A stretch of 64,000 nt of DNA from Lodderomyces elongisporus. Taxonomy: Eukaryota; Ascomycota; Pichiomycetes; Serinales; Debaryomycetaceae. Made by a program: the position numbers and the translations under genes. Position 1 is the stretch's first letter. Each line of letters starts with the position of its first letter. Under the pieces are notes generated by a model, which saw only the letters and a list, made by a program, of their open reading frames with translations, searched no databases and was not told the DNA's origin. Below are positions 39,632-51,058 of the stretch, piece after piece. The DNA lies in contig NC_083675.1 in the NCBI RefSeq assembly GCF_030384665.1, forward strand, positions 2,166,001 to 2,230,000. The letters are read 5' to 3'.

Positions 39632-41161
39632 ATGATGTATTCTTACAACCTTTTACTACGAGGGACAAAACTTGCGAAAAATCTTATATTTACAACTACT
39701 ACTCTACGATATACTCACAACACTCCCAAACAACAAACTTTTACAGCATATTACCCTAAAAAGATCCATCCTCTTCAGCTTCAATCCGATGCCCTGCCAA
39801 AATCAAATACTTTGAACCAAGATTCCAAGAGACTAGAACCAACAAATGATCTTTTCCCAGAAGAGAATTATATCCAGCCCACTCCAGGTCCAGATGATCG
39901 CATCATCATAGCCATGTCTTCGGGGGTTGACTCTTCCCTTTGCGCTGCATTATACGCCTCCAAATACAAAAATGTCCACGGTATTTATATGGCAAATTGG
40001 CGACAAAGTTCTCAATGCACTGAGCGCGATTGGCGAGATGTCCAAACAGTGTGCAAGCAGTTGGGCATAAGTTGTGAACGGATCAATCTCGAGCTGGAAT
40101 ATTGGCAAAATGTGTTTCAACCAATGATTGATGGGTATGCCAAAGGACTAACGCCCAACCCTGATGTTGGATGTAATCGATATGTCAAGTTTGGAAGATT
40201 ATGTGAGATTATGGAGGAGCGATATGGTAACGAAAAGGGGAAATGGTGGCTTGTGACTGGTCATTATGCTAGGGTTATGAAAAAAATAGTTAAAGAGCCA
40301 AGTCTTGCGCATGAAAATGTTGATACAAACATTGTTAAACAAACACCAACGCCAACAAATGATGCTGACCTTAAAGCCAACGAGGAGTATCATCTTCTCC
40401 GTGGACTATCTACAAGAAAGGATCAAAGTTATTACCTTTCCACAATCTCTCCGCTGATCCTTCCACACTTGCTCCTCCCTTTGGGGCACCAACTCAAATC
40501 GCAAACACGCCAACTTGCTCAAAATTACAAGCTACACACTTCACAAAAGCCCGATCTGCAAGGTTTATGTTTTGTTGAGCCTAGCAACCACTCCAATTTC
40601 CGTGATTTTCTTGCCGAATATATAGAACCCAATCCAGGTAACATTGTAACTACAGATGGGAAAGTATGGGGCAAGCACAAAGGGTTATGGCATGCAACAA
40701 TAGGACAAAAGAGTAGTGTGCTGATGCCACAAGGTGATCCACAGTATAAAGGTGTATGGTTTGTTGCTGAGAAAAACGTTGCCAAAAATGAAATTGTGAT
40801 AGTTCGAGGCCATGATAATCCGCTTTTATTTAGCCAAGTTGTCACGTTGGACACTTGTGAGTGGGTATATGAATGGGAGAAAGTACAACAGTTGAAAGAG
40901 GAGAGTGCTGTAAGTTTCCAGTTTAGTTCGTTAAGTAAAGCTATTTTGGTGAAGAGAATCACCGTGTTGGGAAACAAACAATTTGGGAAACAATTGAAAA
41001 TAGAATTAATTGAACCAGTGAGGGCAGTTGCTCCGGGCCAGCAGGGCGTGCTTTATAGAGGAAACCAAGTCTTGGGCTCAGGAATGATTGTTAAAACTGA
41101 GAGATCCAACAATGAGAACAACAAAGAAGATTGTGTAAATAGCGAATCAAAAACAGAATAA
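39632..41161 (+). CDS. SLM3: Mitochondrial tRNA-specific 2-thiouridylase (Slm3/MTU1, MnmA family)
   Basis: Thiolates U34 of mitochondrial tRNAs for Lys, Gln and Glu. It is 509 aa (S. cerevisiae Slm3 417). The N-terminus is basic and Ser/Thr-rich with no acidic residues for about 40 residues, fitting a mitochondrial presequence. PP-loop ATP-pyrophosphatase motif SSGVDSS near residues 96-102; first catalytic Cys181 in PDVGCN; second catalytic Cys313 in GLCF. Codon 309, CTG, sits at the position that is Ser in the family motif before the second Cys, evidence for CUG-Ser decoding. An insertion of about 25 residues lies after the VTGHYA motif. Two adjacent ATGs open the frame. A solo LTR lies just upstream. 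Confidence 0.92.
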   Translation: MMYSYNLLLRGTKLAKNLIFTTTTLRYTHNTPKQQTFTAYYPKKIHPLQLQSDALPKSNTLNQDSKRLEPTNDLFPEENYIQPTPGPDDRIIIAMSSGVDSSLCAALYASKYKNVHGIYMANWRQSSQCTERDWRDVQTVCKQLGISCERINLELEYWQNVFQPMIDGYAKGLTPNPDVGCNRYVKFGRLCEIMEERYGNEKGKWWLVTGHYARVMKKIVKEPSLAHENVDTNIVKQTPTPTNDADLKANEEYHLLRGLSTRKDQSYYLSTISPLILPHLLLPLGHQLKSQTRQLAQNYKLHTSQKPDLQGLCFVEPSNHSNFRDFLAEYIEPNPGNIVTTDGKVWGKHKGLWHATIGQKSSVLMPQGDPQYKGVWFVAEKNVAKNEIVIVRGHDNPLLFSQVVTLDTCEWVYEWEKVQQLKEESAVSFQFSSLSKAILVKRITVLGNKQFGKQLKIELIEPVRAVAPGQQGVLYRGNQVLGSGMIVKTERSNNENNKEDCVNSESKTE

Positions 41162-41427
41162 TAAAGGAGGATATAACATATAAACTGTTGAATATTCCCA
41201 AACAATGATATAGAAATACAAACGTTATGAAAATTTAAAACCAAAACACTTCAATGTATATATATATAAAGATAGATAGATAGATAGATATCTAAATTGT
41301 TAATAACTAAAGAGAAAAAAAATAATAAATCATCCATAACAAGAAATGAAAATCAAAAACAATAATTCACACACAAACCCGTTGTATAAAAGAAACCTAT
41401 GTTGTTGGTTTCTTTGATATCTTTCCT
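41162..41427. other. Convergent 3' region, SLM3 / RIM101
   Basis: 266 bp with a GATA tetranucleotide run (about 41271-41290). No gene. Confidence 0.75.
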
Positions 41428-44100
41428 TTAAAAAGCGGTGATGGTTGGGTACAACTTCTCAACAAACACACCAGAGTCTGAACCTGTTTCTACATTTCTC
41501 TGCTTTGTTGTCTCCTTCTCCAAACCATTCTGTCCATTTGCCGCTTCTTGTTCCTTAATCTGCTTCTTGATCATATCCAAGATATTTTTGATCATAGCTC
41601 TGTGTCTTGCAACATCCTTGAGATTATATCCGTCAATCTCAACATCTTCCACGTCCTCGTATTCATCATCAACAACTTCGTGGTCTTCGGCATCGCTCAA
41701 GTTCAATTTATCAAATAATGATTCCATTTCATCTTCTTCATCATCATCTTCTTCATCATCTTCTTCTTCATCTTCTTCTTTATCTTCTTCAGATGATGAT
41801 ACAGAGACTGACTCGGCAACATTTCCTTCTTCTCCTTCTTCCTCTTCTTTCTCATCCACTTCTTCTTGCACTGGATCAACATCGTCAAGTTTTTGTCCTG
41901 ATTTTTGGTAAACTGAGACACCATTATACTCCATACTACCGGCATGAGGTTGTTGGCCGTATGAAGTGTAGGTGCTTGGCCTATTAATCTGTGGGTAAGA
42001 CGAAGGTATATATGATGAAGATGAAGTAGTTGCAGTAGAACCAACATTCGAAGACAAAATTGGGGCATCTCTCGAAATCGCAGATGCTGTATTTGATAAT
42101 GTTGGGAGCGATGGGTACAACTGGCTAGATGACACTTGTTGTTGCTGTTGTGATGGTGGTGGTGGTGGATTATGGTGATGGTTGTGATGTGTTTGTGAGA
42201 CTTGTTGAGAAGAGTGTGGTTGTTGGTGTTGGTGTTGTTGATGGTATTGCGAAGACAAGTTTTGGTATTGCATATCGATGGAGTTTGACAATGAGTTGAA
42301 AAACTTTTCTGCTTCGTAAATGTTACCATTACCTGTACTTGCGCTATTAGTATAAGTTGGATGGTAGTGGTGCAAAGAAGCAGCTTGTGCCAGTGATTGT
42401 GCTGGTGGTTGGGGAAGGTGGTGCGAGTGGTATTGCTCATCCAAATGGTTTAATCTGTTGAACATGTCAATATTGTATTCGCCATTTGGCTTGACTCTCT
42501 TATTTTGATCAACCAGTGTTTGTTGTTGTTGTTGTTGCTGCTGTTGCTGTTGCTGTTGTGGTTGTGGTTGTTGATGGGTATAACTACCGCCAGTGGTTGC
42601 ATGTGGCACTTGTGGGAAGCTAAAGTCATTCAAAATACTATTCACAACATACATGTTATGTTGTGAATTGTCATATCTTCTCTTTCTATTGTAATCATCA
42701 CCATCATTAATAATAGCAGCTCCTGTAGGCTGGTAGTATGTACCAACACCAACACCATTGCCATTGCCAACACCATTATCAACTTTACCCGATTTTTGCC
42801 TTTGTTTAAACTCCTTCTGTTGTTGTTTCAATAATAATCTTTGTGCCTTCTTCAACTTCTTTGGATGGTCATCTGCATGAATCTTGGAGTGTTTCTTTAA
42901 ATCTTGTGGTCTCTTAAATGACTTAGGACACAAGTCACAATGGAATGGTTTTAAAGGAACGTGAACTCTCAAGTGGGAAGTGATGTGATCTCTCTTTACT
43001 GTGGTTGTGCCACATTTTTCCCAGTAACAAGTTAAACTGAGATTGTTTGATGATTTTCTACCAACGTGATCATCGCACAAGTGGTCATACAACAATTCAG
43101 GTGTGTCAAAAATGATGTAACAGTTTCCCCATAAACACTTGAATGGACCTCTAAGATCCTCTTCTCTGATTTTCTTATAGGTCTTCTTTGGTGGTTTAAC
43201 AGAGTATGTGTTGAATGTAGGGTTGGATTTTGCATCAGTATTGTTAACTTGAATTTGAGGAATTCCATTAACCAATGGTTGGTGGAAATGGCCATTTGCA
43301 ACGTCGTGGTAGAGACTGGGCTCATGGAGTGATGTTTTTGGTTGTTGTTGTTGTTGTTGTTGTTGTGGTGGTGGTGCGGGTGGTTGATAGTAACTTTGGC
43401 TATTGTAAACATGGTTTAAATTTGGGTGTAATTGCGGTGGTTGTTGAGGTGGTTGTGGATATGTTCCTGTTGATGATGCAAAAGAGTCAATCATCGATGT
43501 TGATGGCAAGATAGATTGTGAAGCGGTATTGTATTGCTGTTGATTTGCAGCACTATTACCGTTACCACTGACACCAACGTTACCGCTACTACTCTTGATG
43601 TTTGAAACTGAACCATCATTGATACTTCTTGTTGACAATTCAACTGGCTTTTGTTTTGATTGTTCAATAGGTGAGTTTGTCACAGAGTGTGAAGTGAATG
43701 AGGAGAGTGGACTTCCATTCAAGTTGTTGGTTCTTGGAGAGTGTGATGAAGTGATGGAGGATGGCGATGTGATATTGTCCATCTCCAAGTCAGCAGAAGG
43801 TGAGTTCTTGAGCATGCTAGATCTCTGATGTTGTTGTTGTTGGTGCTGTTGCTGCTGCTGTTGTGATGGAGGTTGCAACTGATGTTGAAACCTCTGTGTA
43901 TAAGATTGCTGCTGTTGTTGTTGTTGGTGTTGTTGGTGTTGTTGCAGTTGGTTTTGGTTTTGGTTTTGGTGTTGGTGGTGGTTGTTCAAGTTTACATTTA
44001 TATTGTCATTTTGAGTCAAGTTGTTGTTGTTGTTGTTGTTGCTGCTGCTGCTGTAGCTGTCAGCGTTCAAGTATGATACTGGGTGGATATTGTAATTCAT
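41428..44100 (-). CDS. RIM101: pH-response transcription factor Rim101 (PacC family)
   Basis: C2H2 zinc-finger factor activated by C-terminal proteolysis (Rim13) at neutral-alkaline pH; controls alkaline response, iron genes and filamentation in Candida. It is 890 aa against about 660 in C. albicans; the extra length is mostly Gln/His/Asn/Ser low complexity on both sides of the DNA-binding region. Three C2H2 fingers of PacC type lie at about 318-411 (CLWGNC with a long linker, CYWEKCG, then [17 protein letters not shown]). An acidic Glu/Asp region (about 745-810) precedes the C-terminus, as in PacC proteins with a regulatory tail. The ATG gives MNYNIHPV, the usual Candida N-terminus. Upstream lies a 4.4-kb region with three CCAAGAAA sites. 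Confidence 0.95.
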   Translation of the reverse strand: MNYNIHPVSYLNADSYSSSSNNNNNNNLTQNDNINVNLNNHHQHQNQNQNQLQQHQQHQQQQQQQSYTQRFQHQLQPPSQQQQQQHQQQQHQRSSMLKNSPSADLEMDNITSPSSITSSHSPRTNNLNGSPLSSFTSHSVTNSPIEQSKQKPVELSTRSINDGSVSNIKSSSGNVGVSGNGNSAANQQQYNTASQSILPSTSMIDSFASSTGTYPQPPQQPPQLHPNLNHVYNSQSYYQPPAPPPQQQQQQQQPKTSLHEPSLYHDVANGHFHQPLVNGIPQIQVNNTDAKSNPTFNTYSVKPPKKTYKKIREEDLRGPFKCLWGNCYIIFDTPELLYDHLCDDHVGRKSSNNLSLTCYWEKCGTTTVKRDHITSHLRVHVPLKPFHCDLCPKSFKRPQDLKKHSKIHADDHPKKLKKAQRLLLKQQQKEFKQRQKSGKVDNGVGNGNGVGVGTYYQPTGAAIINDGDDYNRKRRYDNSQHNMYVVNSILNDFSFPQVPHATTGGSYTHQQPQPQQQQQQQQQQQQQTLVDQNKRVKPNGEYNIDMFNRLNHLDEQYHSHHLPQPPAQSLAQAASLHHYHPTYTNSASTGNGNIYEAEKFFNSLSNSIDMQYQNLSSQYHQQHQHQQPHSSQQVSQTHHNHHHNPPPPPSQQQQQVSSSQLYPSLPTLSNTASAISRDAPILSSNVGSTATTSSSSYIPSSYPQINRPSTYTSYGQQPHAGSMEYNGVSVYQKSGQKLDDVDPVQEEVDEKEEEEGEEGNVAESVSVSSSEEDKEEDEEEDDEEDDDEEDEMESLFDKLNLSDAEDHEVVDDEYEDVEDVEIDGYNLKDVARHRAMIKNILDMIKKQIKEQEAANGQNGLEKETTKQRNVETGSDSGVFVEKLYPTITAF

Positions 44101-44611
44101 TATCGAGTGTTAACGAGTAGAGGGTACAAAATAAGAAATGACAAAAATTATAGAATGTGGAATTCTGTTGTTAGTGGTTATCAGTTGTGATATTTGGTCT
44201 TATGTGGTCTATCTTTTTGTAGTTGTAGTTGTTGTTCTAGTATTAGTAGTGAATATTAATTCTTAAACTCTATATTGTTAAAGCCAAACCATGTGTCAGA
44301 AGAATTTCTGTTGTCAAAGGGGATAGTTCTGTACATATATATATATATATATATATGTGTGTGTTTGAGTGTGTATCTCCCCGTGGGATAATCGAAACTA
44401 ATTAGCTGCTACTGCTTTATGGAGTACTGTGTATAGTGTGAGCAAATTATAATAATAATAGTAAAATAAATTACATAAATTACATAATAAAAATAATAAA
44501 AATAAAAATAATAAATAATAAATAAAATAAAAATTTTCTTTTCTTTTTTTTTTTGGTGGAGGGGGGGGGAGGGAGGAGTGTACACATTTGGTGTGTAGGT
44601 GACTGTGCGTG

Positions 44612-44619
44612 CCAAGAAA
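44612..44619 (+). promoter_or_regulatory. Candidate Rim101/PacC site (CCAAGAAA, within GCCAAGAAAT)
   Basis: Perfect match to the C. albicans Rim101 consensus CCAAGAAA, preceded by G so that the fungal PacC core GCCAAG is also present. It lies 511 bp upstream of the RIM101 ATG. Confidence 0.5.
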
Positions 44620-45320
44620 TTGGAAAAAAAAAACCAATAAATAGAAATTCAGTGACTCGATGGAGGGAGGGAAAGCGAAGGACTGACTGACTGCACCTTA
44701 CGTGCCTGTACTGCCATGCACAGAGTTAAGTACACTAAAAAGCCTTGTGAAGTAACTATCAATAGGGCTATGTTTTTCGCGTAACCATCATATCATCACA
44801 ATCTTTGTTATTTTGGCCAACAACAACAGCAGCAGTAGTAGTACGAGGAGGGAGCAGGAAGAAGAAAGGGAAGAACAGAGTAGTGCAGACACATACAATT
44901 ATATATTTACCACAATATTTCATACTACACAAATACTTTCTATTGAAATACACCAACAAATTCTCAGAGTTCAAATATTCTGCCCTGCTCTACGTCATCA
45001 TCCTTCCTTCCCTCTTATTTTCTTTCTTTATACAATTTTTTAGGTTCTGTTTTCTTTTGGAGTGGTGGTTTTTTTATGTTTTTGTTTCTTTGCACCTCTA
45101 TCTGGTCCTAAAGATTATTCCCCCCCCCAACCCCATCGTCATAGCCCATTGAATCTAACCTCTGGAATTGACCACTGATGCACTACCTCTTGGATTCATC
45201 CGTATACATTTGTTCTGGTGGGTGGTAGTGGTAGTAATTTTACTACTACTACTGCTACTACGACTACTACTACTTTATTAAGTACTACAAAATATACAAC
45301 TCTTTTTTTTTAAAATAAAA

Positions 45321-45340
45321 ATTTCTTGTCGCCAAGAAAT
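45321..45340. promoter_or_regulatory. Palindromic Rim101/PacC site pair
   Basis: ATTTCTTG and CAAGAAAT form an exact inverted repeat with a 4-nt spacer, and the right half is embedded in GCCAAGAAAT (45331-45340). About 1.2 kb upstream of RIM101. Confidence 0.5.
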
Positions 45341-45461
45341 ATATTGATATGTGAAAGTTTATAAATGGATATTGTCATTTGGTAGCTTTGCTCTTTTTTT
45401 TTCTTTCTTTTATCTATTTATTACTCTCTTTCTCTCTTGCACAACCTTCTCCTCCTTTTCT

Positions 45462-45512
45462 ATAATTATTTTTTTTATTTTTTTTATTTTTTTTTCAAAA
45501 AAAAAATAATTA
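45462..45512. repeat. A/T-rich inverted repeat
   Basis: ATAATTATTTTTTTT on the left and AAAAAAAAAATAATTAT on the right are complementary, with a T-rich spacer. It could act as a bidirectional terminator or simply be compositional. Confidence 0.7.
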
Positions 45513-46807
45513 TTCTACAACACTCTTTAGGATATACTAGGAGGAAGTAAAGTGTAGTATCCATATAGTGTGTATACTATATAATATGTATATACAATCT
45601 CAAACAATAGAAGTATAATAGAGAGAAGTAAGAAAAAAGAAAAAATGCAAAATAAAATGTAAAGACCAAAGACCAGACTCCAAAACTGCCACTGCAACAT
45701 CAAGCACTACTTCAACTTATGAACGACAAGTCCGAACTTAATTTCCTATTTGTCACTTTCTACTTTTTTGTTTTTGTTTTTGTTTTCGAGTAGTGAAAAA
45801 TAGTTTATATAACTCCAACTTACAAAACAAGGTATATAATAATCAAAGGAGACAAAGGAGAAAGAGGGAGAGGGAGAGAATCACGTCACTGTGTCGTTTT
45901 TGTCTTTAAGAATTTATTTCAAATTAATTACCTATTCAGATACAGCAACTATCATTGAACAAGCAACCTGAATAGCATGTGTAACAAGTACTGGATCGAT
46001 AAATGCGATAAGGCAATGGTATGATCTATACATGAGTATTGGTTTTAGAAAAGAGGTTGGTTTTTTTTTTACCTTCCTTTTCCTTGTTATCAAATATAAC
46101 CCCCCTCTAAAATAAAAAAAATTAAAAAAATTAAAAAAAAAAAAGAGAAAATCAGAATTTAGCCGAATTCCGTTTTGATTTACGAGATAATTGCACGTGA
46201 CCAGTAACTTTCTTTCACATATCGCAGGCTCTTGTCAACTACAACTGCAACTACTGAATCAGAGCAACGTCAAAAAAAAATGCAATATGAAAGCAAAAAG
46301 AATTGAAGAAAACAAAGAAAAAAAAAAATCATGAACAACATAAAACAATTTCTAAACCATGACTGATGTTTTGGACACAACATCTCTTGATGATGACAAC
46401 AACAACAACACTACAAACAGTTGAAGTAAAAAAAAAATATAGAAAAAATATAGAAAAAAGCAAAAAAAGCAAAAAAAAAAATCTCTTGTCCTTCTTGTGC
46501 ATGCTCTTTCTTGTTATAGCCCCTTTTCGTCTTCCTTATTGTTCGTCCTACACAAACACTACTTTATCAATCAAGAAAATTGTACGTGTATACCCTTGAT
46601 AGCTTTAGTTTTCTTTTTTTCCCTTTTTTCCTTTCCTTCTTCGATTTTCCTTTTCTTTTTTTCAATTGATATTCAAAGGGACCTTTGTCCCTACTTGTGG
46701 GGTAATGCAAAACACTAATGTTAAAATGGCATTAAAGACTTGGTTGTAAACTCCCATAAAGAAAGCTTAACCCTTCAAACAAAGTGACATCTCATTATAT
46801 CATCTCA

Positions 46808-46815
46808 CCAAGAAA
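46808..46815 (+). promoter_or_regulatory. Candidate Rim101 site (CCAAGAAA)
   Basis: Third perfect CCAAGAAA in the same gene-free interval, about 2.7 kb from RIM101 and 1.7 kb from YPI1. Confidence 0.4.
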
Positions 46816-48501
46816 AACCAAAAAAATTAATATTCAACCTGACGTAATTCATCAATACAAAAAAAAATTTACCCACAATTGCTGAAATCCACAATTTATC
46901 AAATTATCTTTCGTCTTGGCTTGTTTTAATAACACACAAGCAAGTAAAAGGTTAAAAAAATAAAAGAAAGAGGAGAGACTTGTTGTCTTACGACAATAGC
47001 ACATACCATCAACGGTTTTAGAAGTCGAAGTAGGAGAAAAAAGATGTAGAAAAAGAACAACCAGACGTCGTATATGCTTGAACCATAAAATGAAAACCAT
47101 TTTTTGCATCTATCCACGGGTAAATAATAGCCGGAACTAATAACTCCGAGTCGATCTTTTTCACTGTTGTATTTTAGTAATTGCTACTATTACTATTAAT
47201 AATGATATTAAAAAATTTCTTTCTTTTTTTTTTGACTCCTAGCTCTACAAGCCTTATTGTCGTGAAGGGGTGCATTTAGGGGGTTCTAGAAGCTCTTATA
47301 TTTACGCAGTGTACTAAAATTATGGCATATATATAGGGTCATATGATGTAACTAATTTTTGTGTGGCTATAGAGTATATGTATATTGAAGGAAGTTCGAT
47401 AAACGAATTAGGAAAGTTGTTGCGATTACTCTCACCTAAGACATGGACTTTAATTTCTTTTAACTTTGATTTTCTTTTCTTTCATTTGTTTGCTCTCTGA
47501 CTATCAATAAGCAATACTTTGCAATTGGTAGTTTACAATGTACAAATAAAGCAAACGTATTAAAACTATTGGACAAAACTAGTAAAGTATGTGCCCTTGA
47601 ATAGAATAGAGATAGTTGGAACTAATAGTGTATGTCTTGAAAGTTTTTGATTATACACTATGCTTTGGCATTGGCAGAATACTTTTTGTATTGCTCACTT
47701 TTTGTATGTTCATAGTTTAAAACAAAAAAAAAAAAAGAACAACATCACTACTCTTGTGTTCACTGCTATTTTTTATACCTTTTATTTAAAGACTTTTGCT
47801 TAAAAAAGAAACCAAAAAAAAGAGAACTACAATTTTTTTTTTTCAGATATACATCTCAGAGATATTCATGATAAGTATAGGAAGCTCAAGACATTACAAA
47901 GTTGTATTCTGTTTAATTTTCAAATTGTATTCACTACTGATTTTGCGTCATTTGTAGTATAAAAGTGTTGAAATCAAAATTGCTTAGTCACACACATATC
48001 GTTCACTCTTTGTAAATTAAAGCTTCGAGAGAGAAACTTGGTCAAAATTTTGCAACCATAAGAACCTCACATGTCGCATTTTTCTTTACCATACACACAC
48101 ACACACACACTGAGAGGGAAAGAGAGACAGACAAACAACGACAGACAGAGTCGCAATTGCTCACTTGCGACAATAGCAAGAGACATTGCGCTCCCCCTTT
48201 ATCCTTTTTTTTTCATTACCCACAAAATATTTATATATAAAATTTACATAAGAACCCCCAGAAAAAAAACAAAGAGATTAAAAGAATATGTAAACTGATC
48301 ACTAATCCACTATTTCACAAATTGTTATAACCAATATTCCATCAAAACGTTTTTCCTTCCTCGAAAACTCATATTAACACACACATAGACACATCAGATT
48401 AACCATTTTTTTTAATTGGAGGGAAACTACACCTAGAAAACTAGACTCTTGTTCTGTTTCTTTTTTTTTATTAAATCTTTTTTTTTGGTTCATTAGATCA
48501 T

Positions 48502-48999
48502 ATGCCACAACAAACACAAACCCAAGTTGAGACTTCAACATCCTCTTCTTCACTGTCTCAAACACAAACTGAACAACAATCAGGACCATCACCACCGCAA
48601 GATCAACAAGTCCAAGGCGTGCTTCGTCTACGTCCCGATTCTGCAACTGATACTAAGAACAAGAACAAATCTAAAAAGAAGAAACCCAAAGTTCGTTGGA
48701 CAGAGGATGTTGTAGATAATGAACACATGAACAAGAAAAAAACAAAGATTTGCTGCATATTCCATCCGCAACGATCGTTTGATGACGAAATGGCCGAACA
48801 CAATCATGAACATGACCATGGACATTGTGATAGCAGCGACAGTGACTCAAGCTCTGACCTGAGCTCAGACGAGAGCGAAGAGGAAAATGGCAATAAGCTG
48901 CCGAGTAATGGAAGAGGAAGTGACAAGGATAAACTGTACAAGCCAAACTCATATGAGTACCAACCACATTATGAAAACAAATCTCGAGTTCAACTGTGA
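48502..48999 (+). CDS. YPI1: Type 1 protein phosphatase inhibitor Ypi1 (PPP1R11 family)
   Basis: Regulator of the Glc7 PP1 phosphatase in the nucleus. It is 165 aa, near S. cerevisiae Ypi1 (155). Key features: the RVxF-like docking site KVRW (about residues 63-66), then the family core [20 protein letters not shown], with the Cys pair that gives PPP1R11 its name motif; a His/Asp/Ser-rich acidic middle; and a C-terminal NSYEYQPHY segment shared with yeast Ypi1. N-terminus is Gln/Ser/Thr-rich. Start is the first ATG of the frame. Convergent with the WSC gene. Confidence 0.93.
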   Translation: MPQQTQTQVETSTSSSSLSQTQTEQQSGPSPPQDQQVQGVLRLRPDSATDTKNKNKSKKKKPKVRWTEDVVDNEHMNKKKTKICCIFHPQRSFDDEMAEHNHEHDHGHCDSSDSDSSSDLSSDESEEENGNKLPSNGRGSDKDKLYKPNSYEYQPHYENKSRVQL

Positions 49000-49354
49000 A
49001 GAGTAATTAACAATGTATATTTATCAAAAAAAATAAATTTAATATAAACGAATGAATGCTGTATGTAAAATTAAAACGGACTATAATTGGTGAAATTATT
49101 GATGAAAAAAAAAGAACAAAAGGAAAGGAAAGAAGGTAAATAACAATTATAAAAAGTGAATATTAATTAAGCAACGTAGTTTATAATTCATGAACTGAAG
49201 CAAAGAATGAAAAAGAAAATAAAGAATAGGATAACCCTTTGTGTAGAAAATTGTCTTGTAAGAATGTGATTGACTCAATATTCATTAAAAACGAGAAACC
49301 AAAACCAAAAAATAAAACAAATAAAAGATTATTATTGTCTCTTTGTCTCCACTT
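49000..49354. other. Convergent 3' region, YPI1 / WSC
   Basis: 355 bp, AT-rich, A runs near 49105-49135. No gene. Confidence 0.75.
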
Positions 49355-51058
49355 TTAGCTATCTGGATTGGTTATCTTCAATTTTCTTGAATAATCATTG
49401 CCATCTCCAAACAGTTTATTTGAATCAATGGTGTTTAAAAACATTGAACCAAAATCCAACCGATTATCCAATTCATCAATGGGGAATATTACTCCGGGAC
49501 CACCGCTAATACTTCCATCTGAATGATGTAATCCTCCATTACTGCCACCCAATGAAGGCGAGTCCTTTGTGCTATTGCGTCTACTCATCAACTTCTTTCT
49601 TGACAAATTTCTATTGACACCAGCACCACCAGTGGAGCCCATGGTAGTAACGTGTCCATTAAATGAGTAATTGTTTGCTTCTCTATCAGCACCACCATTG
49701 AATAAACTAAACAAGGTTTTGCTCGAATTATCTCTCTTTAATGAACTAAATGAGGAGTGTTTGCTATATGCATTTGGTGGACGAACAACAGTCTTTTCAT
49801 GAGTCACGGACTCATCTGAACTATATCGATTCTCTTCATCTGAGATGAACTCGTCCCCTATATCGTTGGAAGACTTTGATCTTCTCCTTGCTGCACCAGC
49901 ACCACAGCAGCAACAACAATAAAGAATCGCAGAGGCAATACCAAGGACTACCACGCCAACTGCAGTAAATGTTCCAGCAACTTTTCCCTTATCGGAAAAG
50001 AAGGCGGATTTATTTGTATTTTGGTTGGCATTCTCACTATCTCCGCCACTCTCAGTGGCAACTCCGGTTGCTGATGCTTCTGCGGCAATTCCGGTAGACG
50101 AAGAAGAGTCACTAAGTACCAATGACGTAGATGATGGCGAGGATAAAGCCGTCGCACCACCGGCACCAGCACCTGAAGAACCTGAAGAAGTAGTAGATGA
50201 TGATGATGGAATTTCTGATTCTGTTTCAGTGGCAGTTGCCTCTTCTGATGCACCTGCTTTGGAATCTGAGGTTTCTTCAGCTGATGAATCCAGAGTCAGG
50301 TTGGCTTGTATACTTGAATATTGAGTAATGTACATTGTTTCAACCTGTTGTGACTCAGTTCCATTAACAGTCATGATTGAGACTACCGTTGATGGTTGTA
50401 TCAGTGTGGAAACCAAGACTACCGTTGATGGTGATGGTGATGGTGAAGAAGAGGATGATGATGAAGAGGAAGATGATGATGATGAAGTCGAAGAGGATGA
50501 TGGAGTGACAGTGAGATATTGGGTTACTAAAACAACGTCGTTTGACAGGTGAACTTGGGTGATTTGTGTTGTTTGGGTAACAAGGGTTGTTTTTGGAGGT
50601 GATGTCGAGCTAGAGCTGGAGCTGGAAGTGGAAGTGGAACTCGTGCTGGAACTCGTGCTGGAACTAGAACTAGAACTAGAGCTAGAGCTTGATGTTTCTG
50701 AGGATGCGCCTACAGTGCTACTTGGATCGCTAATCACCAAGTAACCATAGTATCCGTCACCAGCACAGTTTTCCAAGTCTCCATATCCAGGACATCCAGA
50801 TTCGCAATTGGACATGTCGACGGTGTCTCCAGGTACGTCATTTGTGCAGTAACAGTCGTAGTTGGATAAGACTGCCACTGCGTACCCTTTACCTTGGCAG
50901 TAGGTTTGACAGTAGCCATTGGAGTTGTACTGGTCTGAAACTTTGTTGGAGCCTAGATTTTGTTTGGAACAATAAGTTAAGGAAAGACATTGAACTAAAT
51001 TTGAATGGAGTGTGAGTGTAATAATTAATGTTTGAGGTAGTGAATAAAGCAATTTCAT
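49355..51058 (-). CDS. WSC-family cell-wall integrity sensor
   Basis: Plasma-membrane mechanosensor of the Rho1-Pkc1 cell-wall integrity pathway. It is 567 aa. Order: signal peptide (about 1-24); Cys-rich WSC domain (about 28-110, eight Cys); long Ser/Thr-rich, likely O-mannosylated rod (about 115-350) with poly-Ser; a single membrane segment (about 362-385) followed by five Cys and an Arg-rich stop-transfer; and a cytoplasmic tail of about 175 residues with an acidic Ser cluster (GDEFISDEENRYSSDES) and a C-terminus containing a conserved DYSRKLKI and NPD. That tail ending is of the Wsc1/2/3 type. I cannot say which Candida WSC it matches. The opposite-strand ORFs are shadows of the Ser repeats. 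Confidence 0.9.
   Translation of the reverse strand: MKLLYSLPQTLIITLTLHSNLVQCLSLTYCSKQNLGSNKVSDQYNSNGYCQTYCQGKGYAVAVLSNYDCYCTNDVPGDTVDMSNCESGCPGYGDLENCAGDGYYGYLVISDPSSTVGASSETSSSSSSSSSSSSTSSSTSSTSTSSSSSSSTSPPKTTLVTQTTQITQVHLSNDVVLVTQYLTVTPSSSSTSSSSSSSSSSSSSSPSPSPSTVVLVSTLIQPSTVVSIMTVNGTESQQVETMYITQYSSIQANLTLDSSAEETSDSKAGASEEATATETESEIPSSSSTTSSGSSGAGAGGATALSSPSSTSLVLSDSSSSTGIAAEASATGVATESGGDSENANQNTNKSAFFSDKGKVAGTFTAVGVVVLGIASAILYCCCCCGAGAARRRSKSSNDIGDEFISDEENRYSSDESVTHEKTVVRPPNAYSKHSSFSSLKRDNSSKTLFSLFNGGADREANNYSFNGHVTTMGSTGGAGVNRNLSRKKLMSRRNSTKDSPSLGGSNGGLHHSDGSISGGPGVIFPIDELDNRLDFGSMFLNTIDSNKLFGDGNDYSRKLKITNPDS

Larger units (their letters stand above)
44101..48501. other. 4.4-kb gene-free divergent region, RIM101 / YPI1
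   Basis: No ORF here resembles a gene. Contents: Rim101-type sites CCAAGAAA at 44612, 45332 and 46808; a TA run at 44336-44356; a G-rich run (about 44553-44578); an ACT run near 45243-45272; inverted A/T repeat near 45462-45512; CACGTG at 46194; CA run near 48092-48109. It may hold a long 5' UTR, upstream regulatory elements or a non-coding RNA; I cannot tell which. Confidence 0.7.

Noticed and set aside
41438..41911. Ser-rich plus-strand ORF opposite RIM101
   Set aside because: Reverse frame of the Glu/Asp-rich region of RIM101.
45550..45561. AAGTGTAGTATC, resembling the U2 snRNA branch-recognition region
   Set aside because: Flanking sequence does not match U2 (no 5' stem I or following conserved bases).
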